Below, one piece after another: positions 4,820 through 5,840 of a stretch of 5,840 nt of DNA (position 1 is its first letter; the number at the start of each line of letters is the position of its first letter). Source of the DNA: CAYXGE01 sp964464435 (GTDB lineage Bacteria > Pseudomonadota > Gammaproteobacteria > Burkholderiales > Methylophilaceae). The DNA is taken from positions 1 through 5,840 of the forward strand of contig CAYXGE010000104.1 in the NCBI GenBank assembly GCA_964464435.1, in the 5' to 3' direction. Below the pieces are notes generated by a model. It was not told the origin of the DNA. It saw only the letters and a list, made by a program, of their open reading frames with translations, and ran no database searches. A program made the position numbers and the translations under genes.

Positions 4820-5840
4820 ATGAAATATATTGTACTCATCAGTGCAACGCTAGGGGTTACCTTACTTTATTTACTCTCGCGCGCCAGTGCAAATACTGCT
4901 GCCAGTGGCGATAATTACACGCTTTTGCTTGGCTTAAATATTGGGCTTGCCATTGCGTTGATTATTTTAATTGGGTTTCAATTATGGCGTTTATACCAAC
5001 AAATGCGGCAAAACGTCATGGGCAGCCGACTTACCTTGCGCTTGCTGGGTACGTTTGCACTCATGGCGATTATTCCGGGCATGTTAGTGTATGCGGTTTC
5101 TGTCAATTTTCTAACACGTTCTATTGAGTCTTGGTTTAACGTCAAAGTTGAAGCCGCGTTGGAAGGTGGGTTGCGGCTTGGTCAAAGTACTTTAGACATT
5201 ATGCTCACCGATTTAGAAGAAAAAAGTGAGCATATTGCCAATGGCTTAGCCTTTGTCCCTGCTAGCTCTCAGCTTGCTGTATTAACTGAGTTAAGAGAAC
5301 AAAGTGGTATTCAAGACGCCGTTTTAGTCAACATGCAAGGTCGCATATTGGCCTATTCAAGCAATGACCCAAAAAGTTTTCTGCCAGATTTACCTAGCCT
5401 ATCTCAGTTGCGTCAGGCAAGAGCGCGTACCTTTAAAGTGGTAGAACCCATTCCCAAAAAAGGTTTGTATTTACGCGTATTAAAACCGGTGATTACCTCA
5501 GATTTAGCGGGTGAAACGCATATTTTACAACTCATGCAGCCCGTCCCCAACGCCTTATCCAGCACTGCCGAGTCAGTGCAAAGTGTTTATCAAGATTATC
5601 AAGAGTTGTCGTTTAGTAGAAACTCCCTCAAGCAAGTGTTTGCACTGACCCTCACTTTAGTATTAATGCTTGCCATGCTCACTGCCGTTGCCATTGCCTT
5701 TGTATTAAGCCGTCGCATTTCTGAACCATTAAGTGTACTGGCTGAGGGCACACGTGCCATTGCACGTGGTGATTACAGCAACGTATTACCAGCCCATGGC
5801 AAAGATGAATTAGGCATTTTGGTAAAGTCATTTAATAGCA
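4820..5840 (+). CDS. ntrY: NtrY-like sensor histidine kinase, N-terminal part (runs off the right edge)
   Basis: The reading frame from ATG 4820 stays open to the window end, giving 340 residues. Hydrophobic segments lie at about 3-19, 34-56, 72-97 and 273-296. The long region between the last two (about 98-272) is the extracytoplasmic sensor part, starting with FLTRSIESWFNVKVEAALEG and containing a PAS/Cache-like core around QSGIQDAVLVNMQGRILAYS. After the fourth membrane segment a HAMP linker begins at about 297 (SRRISEPLSVLAEGTRAIARGDY, split here at residue 310, then GKDELGILVKSFN). This arrangement is typical of NtrY. The PAS, histidine phospho-acceptor and ATPase domains, and the expected partner regulator ntrX, lie beyond the window. 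NtrY-NtrX systems have been linked to nitrogen metabolism, redox and envelope responses; the signal here is unknown. It starts 13 bases after the DUF4390 stop with only a weak ribosome site, so the two are likely co-translated. Confidence 0.9.
   Translation, partial: MKYIVLISATLGVTLLYLLSRASANTAASGDNYTLLLGLNIGLAIALIILIGFQLWRLYQQMRQNVMGSRLTLRLLGTFALMAIIPGMLVYAVSVNFLTRSIESWFNVKVEAALEGGLRLGQSTLDIMLTDLEEKSEHIANGLAFVPASSQLAVLTELREQSGIQDAVLVNMQGRILAYSSNDPKSFLPDLPSLSQLRQARARTFKVVEPIPKKGLYLRVLKPVITSDLAGETHILQLMQPVPNALSSTAESVQSVYQDYQELSFSRNSLKQVFALTLTLVLMLAMLTAVAIAFVLSRRISEPLSVLAEGTRAIARGDYSNVLPAHGKDELGILVKSFNS

Overview
The window reads as an ordinary chromosomal segment of a betaproteobacterium. Gene order and protein sequences point most closely to the Methylophilaceae (Methylotenera/Methylophilus-like methylotrophs), given the AT-leaning base composition, the fmt-htpX-rsmB-DUF4390-ntrY order and the style of the HtpX and DUF4390 proteins. 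That assignment is inference; no taxonomic marker gene is present. There are no mobile elements, CRISPR arrays, tRNAs or rRNAs, and every gene looks intact except the two cut by the window edges.

Layout: (1) bases 1-317, minus strand: the 5' part of a secreted LysM-domain protein. (2) bases 318-423: a divergent intergenic region with a perfect 10-bp inverted repeat. (3) 424-924 and 972-1916, plus strand: def (peptide deformylase) and fmt (methionyl-tRNA formyltransferase), the two enzymes that add and remove the N-formyl group of the initiator methionine. (4) 1990-2853: htpX, a membrane zinc metalloprotease, with a strong Shine-Dalgarno, a candidate heat-shock (sigma-32) promoter and an AU-only hairpin abutting the ribosome binding site. 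(5) 2961-4256: rsmB, the 16S rRNA m5C967 methyltransferase, which appears to start at TTG. (6) 4219-4806: a secreted DUF4390 protein overlapping the end of rsmB. (7) 4820 to the right edge: the N-terminal 340 residues of an NtrY-like membrane sensor histidine kinase (four membrane segments, a periplasmic sensor region and the start of a HAMP domain).

Together the genes form a translation-initiation and ribosome-maturation block (def, fmt, rsmB) flanked by envelope functions: LysM protein, HtpX membrane quality control, and DUF4390 with the NtrY sensor. In enterobacteria the corresponding order is def-fmt-rsmB-trkA; here htpX lies between fmt and rsmB, and DUF4390-ntrY follows rsmB.

I did not find a new multi-gene system. 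The points most worth a second look are regulatory: the htpX leader (sigma-32-like promoter plus a possible thermolabile hairpin at the Shine-Dalgarno), the inverted repeat between the LysM gene and def, and the unusual start of rsmB. The DUF4390-ntrY pairing is a gene-of-unknown-function lead.
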